A stretch of DNA of 64,000 nt from Candidatus Saccharimonadota bacterium (GTDB taxonomy: Bacteria; Patescibacteriota; Saccharimonadia; Saccharimonadales; Saccharimonadaceae): assembly GCA_028289015.1 (NCBI GenBank), contig JAQGHC010000031.1:1-64000 (forward strand). Direction: 5' to 3'. The notes beneath the pieces are model-generated. The model made no database searches. It was not told the DNA's origin and saw nothing but the letters and a program-made list of their open reading frames with translations. Below, in pieces: positions 7,818 through 17,226 of the stretch. The first letter of the stretch is position 1. Each line of letters starts with the position of its first letter. A program made the translations under genes and the position numbers.

Positions 7818-9236
7818 ATGAGTATTATTTTCAAACGCACCAAGATCTTGGCCACACTTGGCCCGCCAACCAACAACTACGAAGCAATCGAAGCGCTTGC
7901 CACTGCGGGTGTAAACGGATTTCGGCTTAACTTTAGCCACGGTAGCTACGAAGAGCGCGATCAGCAGATCGAATGGATTCGTTCAGCAAGCGACAAGCTT
8001 GGCAAGCCAGTGGCAATTTTACAGGATCTGCAAGGACCGAAGATTCGTCTTGGTAGCTTGAATGAAAATATGAACGTTGAAGCTGGCGATGAAATTATCC
8101 TTGATCACGCCGCGGAACACAACGGCAACGTACTGCCAGTACAGTACAACTTGGCTGAAAAAGTCGAAGTTGGCCAGCCTGTCTTTATCTTTGATGGCAA
8201 GATCCGTACGACAGTCATCGAAATCCCTTCTGATACGGCAATTAAACTTCGTGTTGAAAATTCTGGGACATTAATGAGCCGCAAGGGTATTAATCTTCCT
8301 GATACTGACTTTGGCGGTGACATTCTGACACCAAAAGATATCCAAGACGTTGAATATGGCGCAACTAAAGATATTGATTACGTCGCATTGAGCTTTGTTC
8401 AATCTGCAGACGACATTAATAACCTTCGCCAGATTATGGTCGGCCTTGGTTCGACTGCGCAGATTATCTCAAAGATCGAAACTAAAGCAGCAATCAAAGA
8501 TGAAGTGCTTGAAGAAATCGTGAAAGCCAGCGACGGTGTCATGGTTGCGCGTGGCGACCTAGCGGTTGAAGCTGGCGCCGAAGTGGTACCGATCGTCCAG
8601 CGTCGTATTATTGCACTTTGTCGTAAATATGGAAAACTAAGCATCGTAGCAACACAGATGATGGCAAGTATGGTGGAAAACCCAGACCCAACACGTGCTG
8701 AAGTAAGTGACGTTGCGAACGCTGTTATTCAAGGTGCAGACACTGTTATGTTGTCTGACGAAACGGCAAACGGCAAATACCCGCTTGAAACAGTTGCTGC
8801 AATGAAGCGAGTTATTCTTTATACGCAGGAGCACGCATCTGTTCGCCCGTTGCATGAAGTTGTACAAATGAAGAACACGCAACAAGATGCAATTAGTACT
8901 GCGGCAGTTAACCTTGCTCAGCAATTAAATGTTGTTGCAATTATCTGCGAGACAAAATCAGGTGCCACGGCCGCAAATATTGCTGCTCACCGCCCAAATC
9001 TTCCAATTATCAGCGTAACGAGCCAAAAGCGCTCTGCTCAACAGCTAGCGCTTAGCTATGCAAACAAAAGCTTCGTTCGCCCTGATGGTGAAAAAGCCGG
9101 CTTTGAACTTGCAAAAGAACTAAAGGCTAATAACTTCTTTGGCGCTCAAGACAGGTTGACTGTTGCTATTGTTAGCGGTAAACAACCTGGCCTTATTGGT
9201 GCTACAGACACCATCCGTGTTCGCATGATAGAATAA
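7818..9236 (+). CDS. pyk: Pyruvate kinase
   Basis: A 472-residue cytosolic enzyme that converts phosphoenolpyruvate and ADP to pyruvate and ATP. It has the full barrel and C-terminal domain: TKILATLGPPTNN at the start, LNFSHG, ILQDLQGPKIRLG, the active-site Lys/Glu segment IISKIETKAAI, VARGDLAVE, and ATQMMASMVENPDPTRAEVSD. MLSDETANGKYP replaces the usual MLSGETA. It is the first gene of a glycolytic block with pgk and tpiA. The leaderless promoter fixes the start. Confidence 0.97.
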   Translation: MSIIFKRTKILATLGPPTNNYEAIEALATAGVNGFRLNFSHGSYEERDQQIEWIRSASDKLGKPVAILQDLQGPKIRLGSLNENMNVEAGDEIILDHAAEHNGNVLPVQYNLAEKVEVGQPVFIFDGKIRTTVIEIPSDTAIKLRVENSGTLMSRKGINLPDTDFGGDILTPKDIQDVEYGATKDIDYVALSFVQSADDINNLRQIMVGLGSTAQIISKIETKAAIKDEVLEEIVKASDGVMVARGDLAVEAGAEVVPIVQRRIIALCRKYGKLSIVATQMMASMVENPDPTRAEVSDVANAVIQGADTVMLSDETANGKYPLETVAAMKRVILYTQEHASVRPLHEVVQMKNTQQDAISTAAVNLAQQLNVVAIICETKSGATAANIAAHRPNLPIISVTSQKRSAQQLALSYANKSFVRPDGEKAGFELAKELKANNFFGAQDRLTVAIVSGKQPGLIGATDTIRVRMIE

Positions 9237-9262
9237 AGTTACTATATAAAATACGGTGGGGT

Positions 9263-10483
9263 ATGAAATTTTTTAAGCAAACTATTAACACGGTGCCGTT
9301 ACAAGGACAGACCGTTCTTTTGCGTGCAGATTATAACGTGCCATTAAAAAAAGATGGTTCTATTGACGATGATTTTCGTATCCGTGCGAGTCTACCGACG
9401 ATTAAAAAACTACTGGCTGATGGCTGCAAAGTTGTTGTCATCAGCCACTTGGGTCGCCCCGAGGGCCGTGATCCGAAGCTAAGCCTCGAGCCGATTGCGC
9501 AGCGCCTTGCCGAACATCTGGGCGAATCTGTCCGGTTTGTTGATCAGACGATTGGCGACAAAGTCGCCATGGCTATCAAACGTGCGCCAAAATGTAGCGT
9601 TATAGTTTTAGAAAATTTACGTTATTATGCCGAGGAAGAAGCGAATGATGCGGATTTTGCCGCAAAATTAGCCAAAAACTCTGGCGCACGTTATTTTGTA
9701 CAAGACGGCTTTGGTGTCGTGCATCGTGCACATGCAAGCACGTCTGCTATTACGAACTATCTGCCGAGCGTATCGGGCTTACTGCTTGAACGCGAATATT
9801 CAACGATTACAAAAGCGATGAAAGCGCCAAAGCGTCCGCTTGTCGCCGTTATGGGCGGCGCTAAGGTGTCGGATAAAATAGCCGTCATCGCTGAATTTAT
9901 CAAGGTAGCTGACACGATTATTATCGGTGGAGCAATGGCGAATACGTTTTTAGCGTATAAAGGTTATAAAATGGGAAAAAGCAAGTTTGATGTGAACGAG
10001 AACGCAGTACTTGATGACATTTATGCTGCCGCACGTAAAAAAGTAGGTGCTGACAAGGTCGACGACTTTATTATGTTGCCGAGTGACCTGGCGGTTGGTC
10101 AGAGTTTGAGTGCTGACGAAGAACGGCACAATAAACGTGCCGATAAGTTGATGGCAGATGATATCGCGCTTGATATTGGCGACATCAGCATCGAACGGGC
10201 AGTTAAAATCGTTGCAAGCGCGCAGACGGTCGTTTGGAATGGGACGCTTGGATATGCGGAAGTGCCTAATTTTGCGCATGGATCTGCTCGGCTTGCCTTA
10301 GCACTATCAACTCACCCTGATATCACGTCGATTATCGGCGGTGGCGACACGGCTGATTTCGTTTTAAACTGGGATGCCCGAAAAGGGGGCAGCTTTAGTC
10401 ATGTTTCCACCGGTGGCGGAGCTAGTCTTGAATTGATGGCCGGCGAAAAATTACCTGGCATCGAAAGTTTGCTAGACGCATAA
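9263..10483 (+). CDS. pgk: Phosphoglycerate kinase
   Basis: A 406-residue enzyme catalysing 1,3-bisphosphoglycerate + ADP to 3-phosphoglycerate + ATP. Visible family motifs are LLRADYNVPL near the N-terminus, SHLGRPEG, LENLRYYAEE, GFGVVHRAHAS, MGGAKVSDKI, the nucleotide-site segment VWNGTLGYAEVPNFAHGS and the Gly-rich IIGGGDTADFV near the C-terminus. It lies 26 nt after pyk, with TATAAA and a GGTGGGG Shine-Dalgarno-like stretch before the ATG, and 43 nt before tpiA. Confidence 0.97.
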   Translation: MKFFKQTINTVPLQGQTVLLRADYNVPLKKDGSIDDDFRIRASLPTIKKLLADGCKVVVISHLGRPEGRDPKLSLEPIAQRLAEHLGESVRFVDQTIGDKVAMAIKRAPKCSVIVLENLRYYAEEEANDADFAAKLAKNSGARYFVQDGFGVVHRAHASTSAITNYLPSVSGLLLEREYSTITKAMKAPKRPLVAVMGGAKVSDKIAVIAEFIKVADTIIIGGAMANTFLAYKGYKMGKSKFDVNENAVLDDIYAAARKKVGADKVDDFIMLPSDLAVGQSLSADEERHNKRADKLMADDIALDIGDISIERAVKIVASAQTVVWNGTLGYAEVPNFAHGSARLALALSTHPDITSIIGGGDTADFVLNWDARKGGSFSHVSTGGGASLELMAGEKLPGIESLLDA

Positions 10484-10526
10484 TGACAATTAAGCTACAC
10501 TAGTAGCAAAGAAGCGTAAGTAGTAT

Positions 10527-11309
10527 ATGTCACGAGATAAGAAACTTATTATTGGTAACTGGAAAATGAACCTCAATACGCATGAGGCAAGTTTGTATTT
10601 GCACAAACTTGCACAGGCTGTTGACGTACATCGCGACGTTGAAGTGGTGCTTGCGCCAACGCTGTTAGCATTGCAGTCTCTTAGTTTGCAGATTGACCGC
10701 CGTCAGTTTAAATTGGCGGTTCAAAACTTTTACTGGCGTGACCACGGTGCGTACACCGGCGAAGTTTCAGCAACGCAGCTACGTGGTATCGTCGATTATG
10801 CACTTGTCGGTCATTCCGAGCGACGCCATGTCTTTAATGAATCAGATAAAGACACTCGCAATAAAGTACAGGCAGCTATTCGAAATCATATTCACCCTGT
10901 GCTTTGTATCGGCGAGACAGCAAGCGAACGTGCTGCTGGCGAAACGCACGACATTTTGCACGATCAATTAATTGGTGGACTGGCGAATGTTTCAAGCGAA
11001 GAGCTTGAGGACGTAATTATAGCTTACGAGCCAGTATGGGCAATCGGTACTGGGGATAATGCTTTGCCGGGTGATGTAATTAAAGCTGTGACGGCAATTC
11101 GCAGCCAAATAAAGCACTTATATGGTAACATCGCGGCAAAGAATATTCGTGTTCTTTACGGCGGAAGCGTAAAAGCGGACAGTGCGGCAGATTATCTTGC
11201 GATTGAAGGCGTAGACGGGCTGTTGGTTGGTGGGGCTAGCCTAGAAGCGCATGCTTTTGTAGAAATAATAAAAAAAGCACATAATGACTCTTCGGTTATA
11301 AAGAAATAG
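10527..11309 (+). CDS. tpiA: Triose-phosphate isomerase
   Basis: A 260-residue enzyme that interconverts dihydroxyacetone phosphate and glyceraldehyde 3-phosphate. All catalytic elements are present: Lys in IGNWKMN, His in YALVGHSERRH, Glu in AYEPVWAIGTG, and the phosphate-binding YGGSVK and GLLVGGAS. It completes the pyk-pgk-tpiA cluster and sits 10 nt before the membrane-protein gene at 11320. Confidence 0.97.
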   Translation: MSRDKKLIIGNWKMNLNTHEASLYLHKLAQAVDVHRDVEVVLAPTLLALQSLSLQIDRRQFKLAVQNFYWRDHGAYTGEVSATQLRGIVDYALVGHSERRHVFNESDKDTRNKVQAAIRNHIHPVLCIGETASERAAGETHDILHDQLIGGLANVSSEELEDVIIAYEPVWAIGTGDNALPGDVIKAVTAIRSQIKHLYGNIAAKNIRVLYGGSVKADSAADYLAIEGVDGLLVGGASLEAHAFVEIIKKAHNDSSVIKK

Positions 11310-11319
11310 GGGCGAGGAA

Positions 11320-12576
11320 ATGAGCGAAATGGATTTTGATGAATTAGATAAAGCGGTTAACACGCTCATGAATGACGTCCCAAAAGCGGAGCTGCTTAAA
11401 ACGGACAGTATTAAAACGCTTACTATAAAATCTACTCTCACTGATGAATCTCGGCCTTCCTTTGACAAGCTTGATTCAGCACTAGCTGAAGTGAATGGCG
11501 CTAGCGCGGCTGCTATCCAAAAACCAACCGTATCATCTCCGTCTCGCAGCGTTGCTCCATCATTAGCGACCCGTCGCGGCGGCCGCTTTATGGATGTCGT
11601 TCACCCGTCATCAGACATGAAGACGGGAGTAACATCTACTTTACCTAGATCACGCCAAGGTGTCACAATAGAACCTATCGGGAAACTTTTACCGAGAAAA
11701 TCCGACGACCAATCTGAGGCGATAGCTTCTTTGGTGGGTGATGTACCCATACGGTCAAATACCCCCGTTGAAGTTGCGGAAGATGTCACTGCTAACATAG
11801 CCCATACCACCCCTGCGAATGATTGGCCCGACCCGCTGGAGATGTCGGAGTATACTCCCGCACAAAACACGAGCGACGCGACTCTAGAAATAGAGGAGCT
11901 GGTCGTAGGTGACGTAGTGGAAGTTGAAGTTCCTACTAATGAACCGTCAACGATATTTCCCTCTGATGATACTATAGAGTTTGAAGACCCCAAATCACTA
12001 ACATCACCATTCATTGCTGACGCGAAGGTAGAAAAGCGTCCACTGGGCGGTGCGCCTGTTGATGAACCCGGCCATGCTCCAGTTTTAGGCGTCCTTGCAG
12101 CCGATAATATGCCTACCACGCTTGATCCCGCAAATCAGCTACCACCAATGCCTGATGTCGTAGGGACGCATCTTCCTCCAGAGTTACAAAGTAATCTCAT
12201 GGCTATTGAAGCCGATGGAGGCACGACCGCGCCAGCTGTACAGGCTCGCGAAGAGGTGAACACTATGCCAGCGCCTACGCTCATTGTTGAATCACAAAAG
12301 ACGCCTGATGTCGCTACGCTAATTGCAGAAACAAAGCCGGCAACTGTTGAGGTGGCGACCATATCTGGACCTACATCTATTCCGCAACAGTATCATGAAG
12401 AGCTTAGCACGAGTGATGAATCTAACGGATCGATCTACGACACCGATTCATATCATCAACCTCTTGCTCACCCAGCAAAAACCAAATCAGGATGGCTATG
12501 GATCGTATGGATTCTTTTATTGTTGATTGCCGGTGGCGGTGGCGCAGTTGCACTCTATTTCCTTGGTATTATCTAA
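11320..12576 (+). CDS. Acidic, low-complexity protein with a C-terminal membrane anchor
   Basis: A 418-residue protein of unknown family. Residues 1-385 are acidic and rich in Pro, Thr, Ser and Val, probably disordered. A single hydrophobic segment (about 392-417, rich in Trp, Leu and Gly) ends the chain, giving a tail-anchored topology with the body in the cytoplasm. GAGGAA lies just upstream of the ATG, 10 nt after tpiA, so it is probably the last gene of the glycolytic transcript. No catalytic motif is visible. Confidence 0.75.
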   Translation: MSEMDFDELDKAVNTLMNDVPKAELLKTDSIKTLTIKSTLTDESRPSFDKLDSALAEVNGASAAAIQKPTVSSPSRSVAPSLATRRGGRFMDVVHPSSDMKTGVTSTLPRSRQGVTIEPIGKLLPRKSDDQSEAIASLVGDVPIRSNTPVEVAEDVTANIAHTTPANDWPDPLEMSEYTPAQNTSDATLEIEELVVGDVVEVEVPTNEPSTIFPSDDTIEFEDPKSLTSPFIADAKVEKRPLGGAPVDEPGHAPVLGVLAADNMPTTLDPANQLPPMPDVVGTHLPPELQSNLMAIEADGGTTAPAVQAREEVNTMPAPTLIVESQKTPDVATLIAETKPATVEVATISGPTSIPQQYHEELSTSDESNGSIYDTDSYHQPLAHPAKTKSGWLWIVWILLLLIAGGGGAVALYFLGII

Positions 12577-12598
12577 CCCATTCCTAGTAAAAATTCGT

Positions 12599-12604
12599 TA
12601 TAAT
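12599..12604 (+). promoter_or_regulatory. -10 box of uvrD/pcrA, leaderless
   Basis: TATAAT ends 8 nt before ATG 12613. No Shine-Dalgarno is seen. Confidence 0.6.
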
Positions 12605-12612
12605 AGATAGTA

Positions 12613-14724
12613 ATGGATGTATTTAAAGACCTTAATCCCGCGCAAGCAGACGCGGTAAAAACGACGTCAGGCCCTGTGCTTATTTTAGCTGGTGCGGGGA
12701 GCGGTAAGACAAAGACATTGACGCATCGTATAGCGTACTTGATGATGAATGAACGCATCTGGCCGAATGAAATTCTAGCCGTTACATTCACGAACAAGGC
12801 AGCCAAAGAAATGCGCGAACGTCTTGGCCAGTTGATTGGCCAAGAGGGTTCAGCTCGTTCATTTATGCCGTGGATGGGTACGTTTCACGGCATCTGTGTG
12901 CGTTTATTGCGACAGGATGGTGACAAGATTGGGATTCAGTCTAATTACGTTATTTATGACGAAGATGATCGTCAGGGTCTTATTAAGCAGGCGATGAAGC
13001 AACTTTCGATTGCCGACAAACAAATTAAGCCCCGTGCTGTTAGTAGCGCAATTTCAAATGCCAAAAATGAACTTCTCAGTCCGGAAGAATTTGCTGCAAG
13101 TAGTCATTATCCATTTCAGCAAGCAGTTGCGAAGATATATGCAGTCTACGAAAAAATGCGAATCGAAGCTGGCGCCCTTGATTTTGACGATCTTTTAATC
13201 GAAACAGTACGATTATTCCGAGATCAGCCAGAAATACGCAAAAAGTGGCGCTCGCAGTTCAAGCACATCCTCATCGACGAATATCAAGATACAAATGCGG
13301 CCCAGTATGCGATTGTTAAAAGCCTGGTAGGTGAAGAGCGAAACATCTGTGTCGTCGGTGATGACTGGCAGTCTATTTACAGTTGGCGCGGCGCAGACTT
13401 TACTAACATTCTCAATTTTGAGCGTGATTTTCCTGGCGCAAAAGTAATTAAGCTCGAGCAAAATTACCGTAGTAGCGGTGCTATTCTTGAGGCTGCAAAC
13501 AATGTGATTACAAAAAATATTCAACGCACCGATAAAGAGCTATGGACCGCAGAGCCAGCTGGCGCGCCCGTTCAGGTTCATCCAGTCTATGATGAAGCCG
13601 AAGAGGCCTACGCGGTTGTTAGTCGCATAAGCGTACAGGCAACAATGGGCGCACGCAAGTATGGTGAGTTTGCTATTTTGTATCGCACCAACTCGCAAAG
13701 CTACACGCTTGAGCGCGCCTTATTGCAACAGCGCGTACCATATCAAATTGTTGGTGGTGTTCGATTCTATGATCGTAAAGAAATAAAAGACATTATTGCT
13801 TATCTACGCTTGCTTTATCAGCCGAATGACCGGATGAGTTTTAGTCGGATAGTAAATATCCCAACGCGCGGCATAGGTGCGACAAGCCTCGAAAAGTTTC
13901 TTATTTGGCAGGCAAGTAGCGGCTTAGATATTGTATCGGCACTGGTTAATGCCGACCAGACGAGCAGTGTTATGGCACGTGCCCGTACGGCATTTGTAGC
14001 GCTCGGCGAGATGCTCCGCGTACTGCAGTCGCAAGTAGTAACTGATACGTCACCTAGTGAAATTATCGAAACGTTAATCAATAAAACTGGCTATCGCAAC
14101 TATATTCTGGATGGTACGCCGCAGGCTGAAGAGCGCGAAGCAAATATCGGCGCGCTTATCTCTGACGCTAAATCGTTCGCCTCGTTACCTGATTTTCTAG
14201 AGGAAGTCGCTTTGATGTCGAGTGCGGATACAAACAGTCACGAGCAAAAAGTGACACTCATGACCATTCACGCCGCCAAAGGTCTGGAATTTCCAGTCGT
14301 CTTTATGGTGGGCATGGAAGAGGGAATCTTCCCGCATTCTCGCGTGCACGAAGCCGGTCCTGCCGAGCTAGAGGAGGAGCGACGTCTGTGTTATGTCGGG
14401 ATGACCCGTGCTCGCGAAGAGCTACATCTGAGCTACGCCCAAAGCCGTCTGCAGTTTGGGCAGCGAAGTTACAATCCGGTGTCGCGATTTCTAGCCGACA
14501 TGGGACATGAGCTGATGTCAGCGCCCGCACCTTCGTTTAACAAACAAGATGAATATGATGAATTTAATGATGGACCAGGTCTGGATATCGGTGATAACGT
14601 CCGCTCTGCAATGTTTGGTGTAGGCGAAGTCATTGATATTGACGGGCTGGCTGTGACGGTGAATTTTGAGAATGGTAAGACTAAAAAATTGAACGTTCAG
14701 TTTGCCCGTCTTGAAAAGATATGA
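12613..14724 (+). CDS. pcrA: UvrD/PcrA-family DNA helicase
   Basis: A 703-residue superfamily 1A 3'-5' helicase for repair and replication restart. Motifs in order are the Q-motif LNPAQADAV, Walker A in ILAGAGSGKTKTL (about 25-35), TFTNKAAKEM, Walker B DEYQDTN (about 221), VVGDDWQSIYSWRGAD, LEQNYRS, FAILYRTNSQS, MTIHAAKGLEF, EEGIFPHSR and CYVGMTRARE. The C-terminal 45 residues (MFGVGEVIDIDG onward) form the Tudor-like tail that binds RNA polymerase in PcrA/UvrD, which favours the PcrA/UvrD call over Rep. Its stop overlaps the NUDIX start (ATGA). Confidence 0.95.
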   Translation: MDVFKDLNPAQADAVKTTSGPVLILAGAGSGKTKTLTHRIAYLMMNERIWPNEILAVTFTNKAAKEMRERLGQLIGQEGSARSFMPWMGTFHGICVRLLRQDGDKIGIQSNYVIYDEDDRQGLIKQAMKQLSIADKQIKPRAVSSAISNAKNELLSPEEFAASSHYPFQQAVAKIYAVYEKMRIEAGALDFDDLLIETVRLFRDQPEIRKKWRSQFKHILIDEYQDTNAAQYAIVKSLVGEERNICVVGDDWQSIYSWRGADFTNILNFERDFPGAKVIKLEQNYRSSGAILEAANNVITKNIQRTDKELWTAEPAGAPVQVHPVYDEAEEAYAVVSRISVQATMGARKYGEFAILYRTNSQSYTLERALLQQRVPYQIVGGVRFYDRKEIKDIIAYLRLLYQPNDRMSFSRIVNIPTRGIGATSLEKFLIWQASSGLDIVSALVNADQTSSVMARARTAFVALGEMLRVLQSQVVTDTSPSEIIETLINKTGYRNYILDGTPQAEEREANIGALISDAKSFASLPDFLEEVALMSSADTNSHEQKVTLMTIHAAKGLEFPVVFMVGMEEGIFPHSRVHEAGPAELEEERRLCYVGMTRAREELHLSYAQSRLQFGQRSYNPVSRFLADMGHELMSAPAPSFNKQDEYDEFNDGPGLDIGDNVRSAMFGVGEVIDIDGLAVTVNFENGKTKKLNVQFARLEKI

Positions 14725-15179
14725 GATTGCATTATTTTATGGGCCGGATACTTAGCCCGTTTCACACTTCTTTTTTTATCATTTATAACAAATTGTTTCA
14801 TACGCCTCGCGCCAGGGTATTGGTTTGGAATGAGAACAATGAGCTGCTATTAGTGCGTAACTGGGCGGGTACACAGCAGTGGGGGCTGCCGGGGGGTGGA
14901 GTAGAGGGTAAAGAGAGTCCTATTAATGCCGCAAAGCGCGAACTATATGAGGAAATCGGCGTCAAGATGCCATTTACGGATTTCCTTCACGTCGCAACCT
15001 TACACCAGCAATATGAGGCATGGATCTATACAGTAATGATCCCGAGAGTTGCTATTCCGGATAAACCACATAATCCATGGGAGATTACCGATATACGATG
15101 GTTCTCACCCGAAGATCTACCGGCCGATATTTCCCCTTTGGTACCCCTGACGCTTAAGCACCTGTCAAAATCAGATTGA
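14721..15179 (+). CDS. NUDIX hydrolase
   Basis: A 152-residue protein with a complete NUDIX box: GGGVEGKE, seven residues, then REL, Y, EEIGV (about residues 56-78), which binds Mg2+ and hydrolyses nucleoside-diphosphate-X bonds. The substrate cannot be told; the WFSPEDLP element after the box is common in MutT-like and NUDT-type enzymes. The N-terminal 30 residues are hydrophobic and atypical, so the true start may be ATG 14739. It is coupled to the upstream helicase by an ATGA overlap. Confidence 0.9.
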   Translation: MRLHYFMGRILSPFHTSFFIIYNKLFHTPRARVLVWNENNELLLVRNWAGTQQWGLPGGGVEGKESPINAAKRELYEEIGVKMPFTDFLHVATLHQQYEAWIYTVMIPRVAIPDKPHNPWEITDIRWFSPEDLPADISPLVPLTLKHLSKSD

Positions 15180-15185
15180 TATTGG

Positions 15186-15191
15186 TATAAT
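15186..15191 (+). promoter_or_regulatory. Promoter and short leader of the YabE/Rpf-like gene
   Basis: TGG-TATAAT (15183-15191) gives a start near 15198 and a leader of about 33 nt. The leader holds a GGAGG that can pair with CTCC a few bases on, placing the ribosome site in a small hairpin about 20 nt before the ATG. Confidence 0.55.
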
Positions 15192-15230
15192 AAAACGAGT
15201 GCACCGCGGAGGTGTTTACTCCCCTAATTT

Positions 15231-16442
15231 ATGAGAATTCTATCACGCAAATCAACCATTCCCTACAGCATCATCGCGACAGTTTTCTGTGCGTTTGTTA
15301 TGACTTTGGGTGTTATTTTAGCAAATCGTGCTCACGCGGCATCTGTGGCTGATATCGCGACGGGTGAACATTTAATTACACTGCACGATGGCGGTCGTGA
15401 CCGCGGCATCCTCTCGAGCGCAACGACACTTCGCCAGGCCTTCAAAGAGGCTGGCATTCAAATTGACCCGGATGACATGGTAGAACCAAGTCTGGATGAG
15501 ACGCTCATCGCAAGCCATTATGACGTGAATGTTTACCGCGCTCGGCCCGTCACTGTAGTGGATGGTGCGTTGCGCACAAAAATTCTATCGCCTTATCAGA
15601 CGCCTGAACAGATCGTAGATCATGCTGCCATTCAGCTTCAGGACGAAGATATAACGATTGTCAGTGCAAATACGGATATGGTCAGTCAAGGTGCTGGCCT
15701 GCAGGTGACGATTGATCGCGCTACGCCTTTTACCTTTGTGTTGTACGGCAAAAGAGTAACCGCGTATACGCAAGGTCTGACTGTCGGTGAAATGTTGACG
15801 CAAAAAGGGGTTAAACTTGCGCAGAATGACATGTTATCAACGCCTAAATCAACTCCAGTTACCGCTGGTATGACTGTCGAATTATGGCGTGAGGGTAAGC
15901 AGACAATAACCGAAGAGGCTGACGTCGCGTTCGAAACTGAAAAAATTCAAGACGCTGACCGTGATTTGGGCTACAAAGACATTAAAACTCCCGGCGTAGC
16001 TGGAAAGCGAACAGTGAGCTACGAGATTGAAATGAAAAACGGCGTTGAAATCAGCCGTAAAGAGATTCAAAGTGTTACGACAAAAGAACCTGTCAAACAG
16101 GTTGAAGTTGTCGGTGCTAAATTGCCAACGCCAATGAATCCCACCGAAGCGCAGACGCTTGGTCGTCAGATGATGCTCGACTATGGATTTGGCGAGGATC
16201 AATGGCCGTGTCTATATAATCTGTGGATGCGCGAATCTGGATGGAAGACGACTGCGGGCAACCAAAGCTCTGGAGCATATGGCATTCCGCAAGCCTTACC
16301 GGCAAGCAAAATGGCCTCAGTCGGTCCGGACTACCTCACGAATGCAGCAACGCAAATTACTTGGGGCCTTGGGTATGTCAAGGGCCGATACAACACGCCG
16401 TGTGGCGCGTGGAGTAGTTTCCAGGCAAAGGGCTGGTACTAG
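15231..16442 (+). CDS. YabE/Rpf-like cell-wall protein: DUF348, G5 and lysozyme-like domains
   Basis: A 403-residue exported protein. A signal peptide or anchor (about 1-36) ends in AHA. Two DUF348 ubiquitin-like domains (about 50-120 and 150-215) are followed by a G5 domain (about 220-300) that includes GKRTVSYEIEMKNGVEISRK. The C-terminal 100 residues contain WMRESGWKTTAGNQSSGAYG and IPQALPASKM, typical of transglycosylase/resuscitation-factor catalytic domains, with Glu in MRESGW the likely catalytic acid. It should cleave the peptidoglycan glycan backbone of self or of a neighbour. The stop is 1 nt before rsmA. Confidence 0.9.
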   Translation: MRILSRKSTIPYSIIATVFCAFVMTLGVILANRAHAASVADIATGEHLITLHDGGRDRGILSSATTLRQAFKEAGIQIDPDDMVEPSLDETLIASHYDVNVYRARPVTVVDGALRTKILSPYQTPEQIVDHAAIQLQDEDITIVSANTDMVSQGAGLQVTIDRATPFTFVLYGKRVTAYTQGLTVGEMLTQKGVKLAQNDMLSTPKSTPVTAGMTVELWREGKQTITEEADVAFETEKIQDADRDLGYKDIKTPGVAGKRTVSYEIEMKNGVEISRKEIQSVTTKEPVKQVEVVGAKLPTPMNPTEAQTLGRQMMLDYGFGEDQWPCLYNLWMRESGWKTTAGNQSSGAYGIPQALPASKMASVGPDYLTNAATQITWGLGYVKGRYNTPCGAWSSFQAKGWY

Positions 16443-16443
16443 A

Positions 16444-17226
16444 ATGGCGGGTCCAAATAAATCTCTCGGTCAACATTGGCTGCGCGACCGCGACGTATTG
16501 GCACACATCGCTGATTGCGCCGAATTAACAGCTGACGATACGGTGTTAGAGATTGGTCCTGGCTTGGGAACGCTCACTAGTGAGTTACTTCGCCGTAGCA
16601 AAAAGGTTGTCGCGGTCGAATTTGATGAAGAGTTGGCGCGCAAACTGCCCGCACAATTTCCGGGTAAAGATTTAACAGTCGTACAAAGCGATATTCTTTC
16701 CTTTGATCTGTCCGATTTAACGCTCGGGTACAAAGTTGTGGCGAATGTTCCATATTACATTACCAGTAAAATCGTGCAATTATTAATGACTGCTGATAAT
16801 AAACCGGACGTTGCGGTGTTATTGGTGCAAAAAGAGGTTGCTGAACGGCTTGCTGCGCGTCCGGGTGACATGAGTATTTTAGCTGTCAGCGCGCAGTTAT
16901 TCGCCGAGGTGACGCTAGGCGATGTGGTCGGTGCAGAGATGTTTACGCCACCACCAAAAGTTGATAGTCAGGTGGTTGTATTGAAAACTCGTCACACGCC
17001 GTTTCTAACCGACGTGGATGAAAAAGATTTCTTTCGTGTCGTAAAAGCCGGCTTTTCAGCCAAACGAAAGATGCTCCGTTCAAGCTTGTCTGGCGGATTA
17101 GGCGTATCGAAAGATCAAGCTGAAACCTACTTGCAAGCTGCTAAGATTAGAACCGATGATCGCGCAGAGAGTCTATCTCTTGACCAATGGCAAGATTTAA
17201 CGAGAATTGTTTGTGGTACGCGCTAA
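16444..17226 (+). CDS. rsmA: 16S rRNA dimethyladenosine transferase RsmA/KsgA
   Basis: A 260-residue SAM-dependent enzyme that dimethylates the two adjacent adenines near the 16S 3' end. The start at 16444 gives the standard N-terminus MAGPNKSLGQHWLRD; the frame is open further upstream but that part overlaps the previous gene. Motifs are LEIGPGLGTLT (SAM site), VAVEFDEELA, the catalytic NVPYYITS, and FTPPPKVDSQVV. It sits 1 nt after the wall-protein gene and overlaps the next gene by 20 nt. Confidence 0.95.
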   Translation: MAGPNKSLGQHWLRDRDVLAHIADCAELTADDTVLEIGPGLGTLTSELLRRSKKVVAVEFDEELARKLPAQFPGKDLTVVQSDILSFDLSDLTLGYKVVANVPYYITSKIVQLLMTADNKPDVAVLLVQKEVAERLAARPGDMSILAVSAQLFAEVTLGDVVGAEMFTPPPKVDSQVVVLKTRHTPFLTDVDEKDFFRVVKAGFSAKRKMLRSSLSGGLGVSKDQAETYLQAAKIRTDDRAESLSLDQWQDLTRIVCGTR